From Actinomycetes bacterium (GTDB lineage Bacteria; Actinomycetota; Aquicultoria; SURF-47; JAUUWJ01), in assembly GCA_030589175.1 (NCBI GenBank), contig JAUUWJ010000071.1, positions 1 to 5,225 of the forward strand: a stretch of DNA of 5,225 nucleotides. Direction: 5' to 3'. Both the position numbers and the translations under genes were made by a program. Shown here piece by piece: positions 5,207 to 5,225 of the stretch; position 1 is the first letter of the stretch, and the number at the start of each line of letters is the position of its first letter. The notes below the pieces were generated by a model, which was given only the letters and a program-made list of their open reading frames with translations, searched no databases and was not told the origin of the DNA.

Positions 5207-5225
5207 CATACTTTTCACTTTTCAC

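Overview
The window reads as ordinary housekeeping DNA from a small-genome, AT-rich bacterium. The best guess is an uncultivated Patescibacteria/CPR-like lineage. The reasons are a greA-lysS pair, short intergenic gaps, lysine-rich proteins, weak Shine-Dalgarno use, a GC-rich palindrome between genes and a heptamer tandem repeat. This placement is inference: greA-lysS also occurs in Firmicutes, and no rRNA or marker phylogeny is available here. TGA serves as a stop codon (end of lysS), so the UGA-as-glycine code of some CPR groups does not apply.

Layout. Positions 1-358 contain no gene but are full of complementary segments and end in a terminator-like hairpin plus T8; this is probably the 3' part of an unidentified structured RNA. 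A 93-residue protein with two CxxC pairs follows (454-735, plus). It converges on a 272-residue, single-membrane-pass, lysine-rich helical protein (802-1620, minus) whose promoter suggests a leaderless mRNA. The 257-base divergent gap holds that promoter and a strong sigma70-type promoter (TTTACA-N17-TATAAT) for greA (1908-2432, plus). lysS (2441-3913) follows 8 bases later, with its Shine-Dalgarno overlapping the greA stop codon. Two hairpins lie after lysS, the second with T6 as a likely terminator. rmuC (4047-5084, minus) converges on lysS. Its upstream region carries a small inverted repeat and seven perfect copies of a 7-base repeat.

How the genes fit together. GreA (rescue of backtracked RNA polymerase) and LysRS (lysine charging of tRNA) form a two-gene transcription/translation operon. 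RmuC is a membrane-anchored, nuclease-fold protein linked to limiting DNA rearrangement. The two hypothetical proteins have no visible functional tie to these genes. No mobile element, CRISPR array, toxin-antitoxin pair or defence system can be supported. The least explained parts are the 5' RNA-like region and the heptamer repeat before rmuC.
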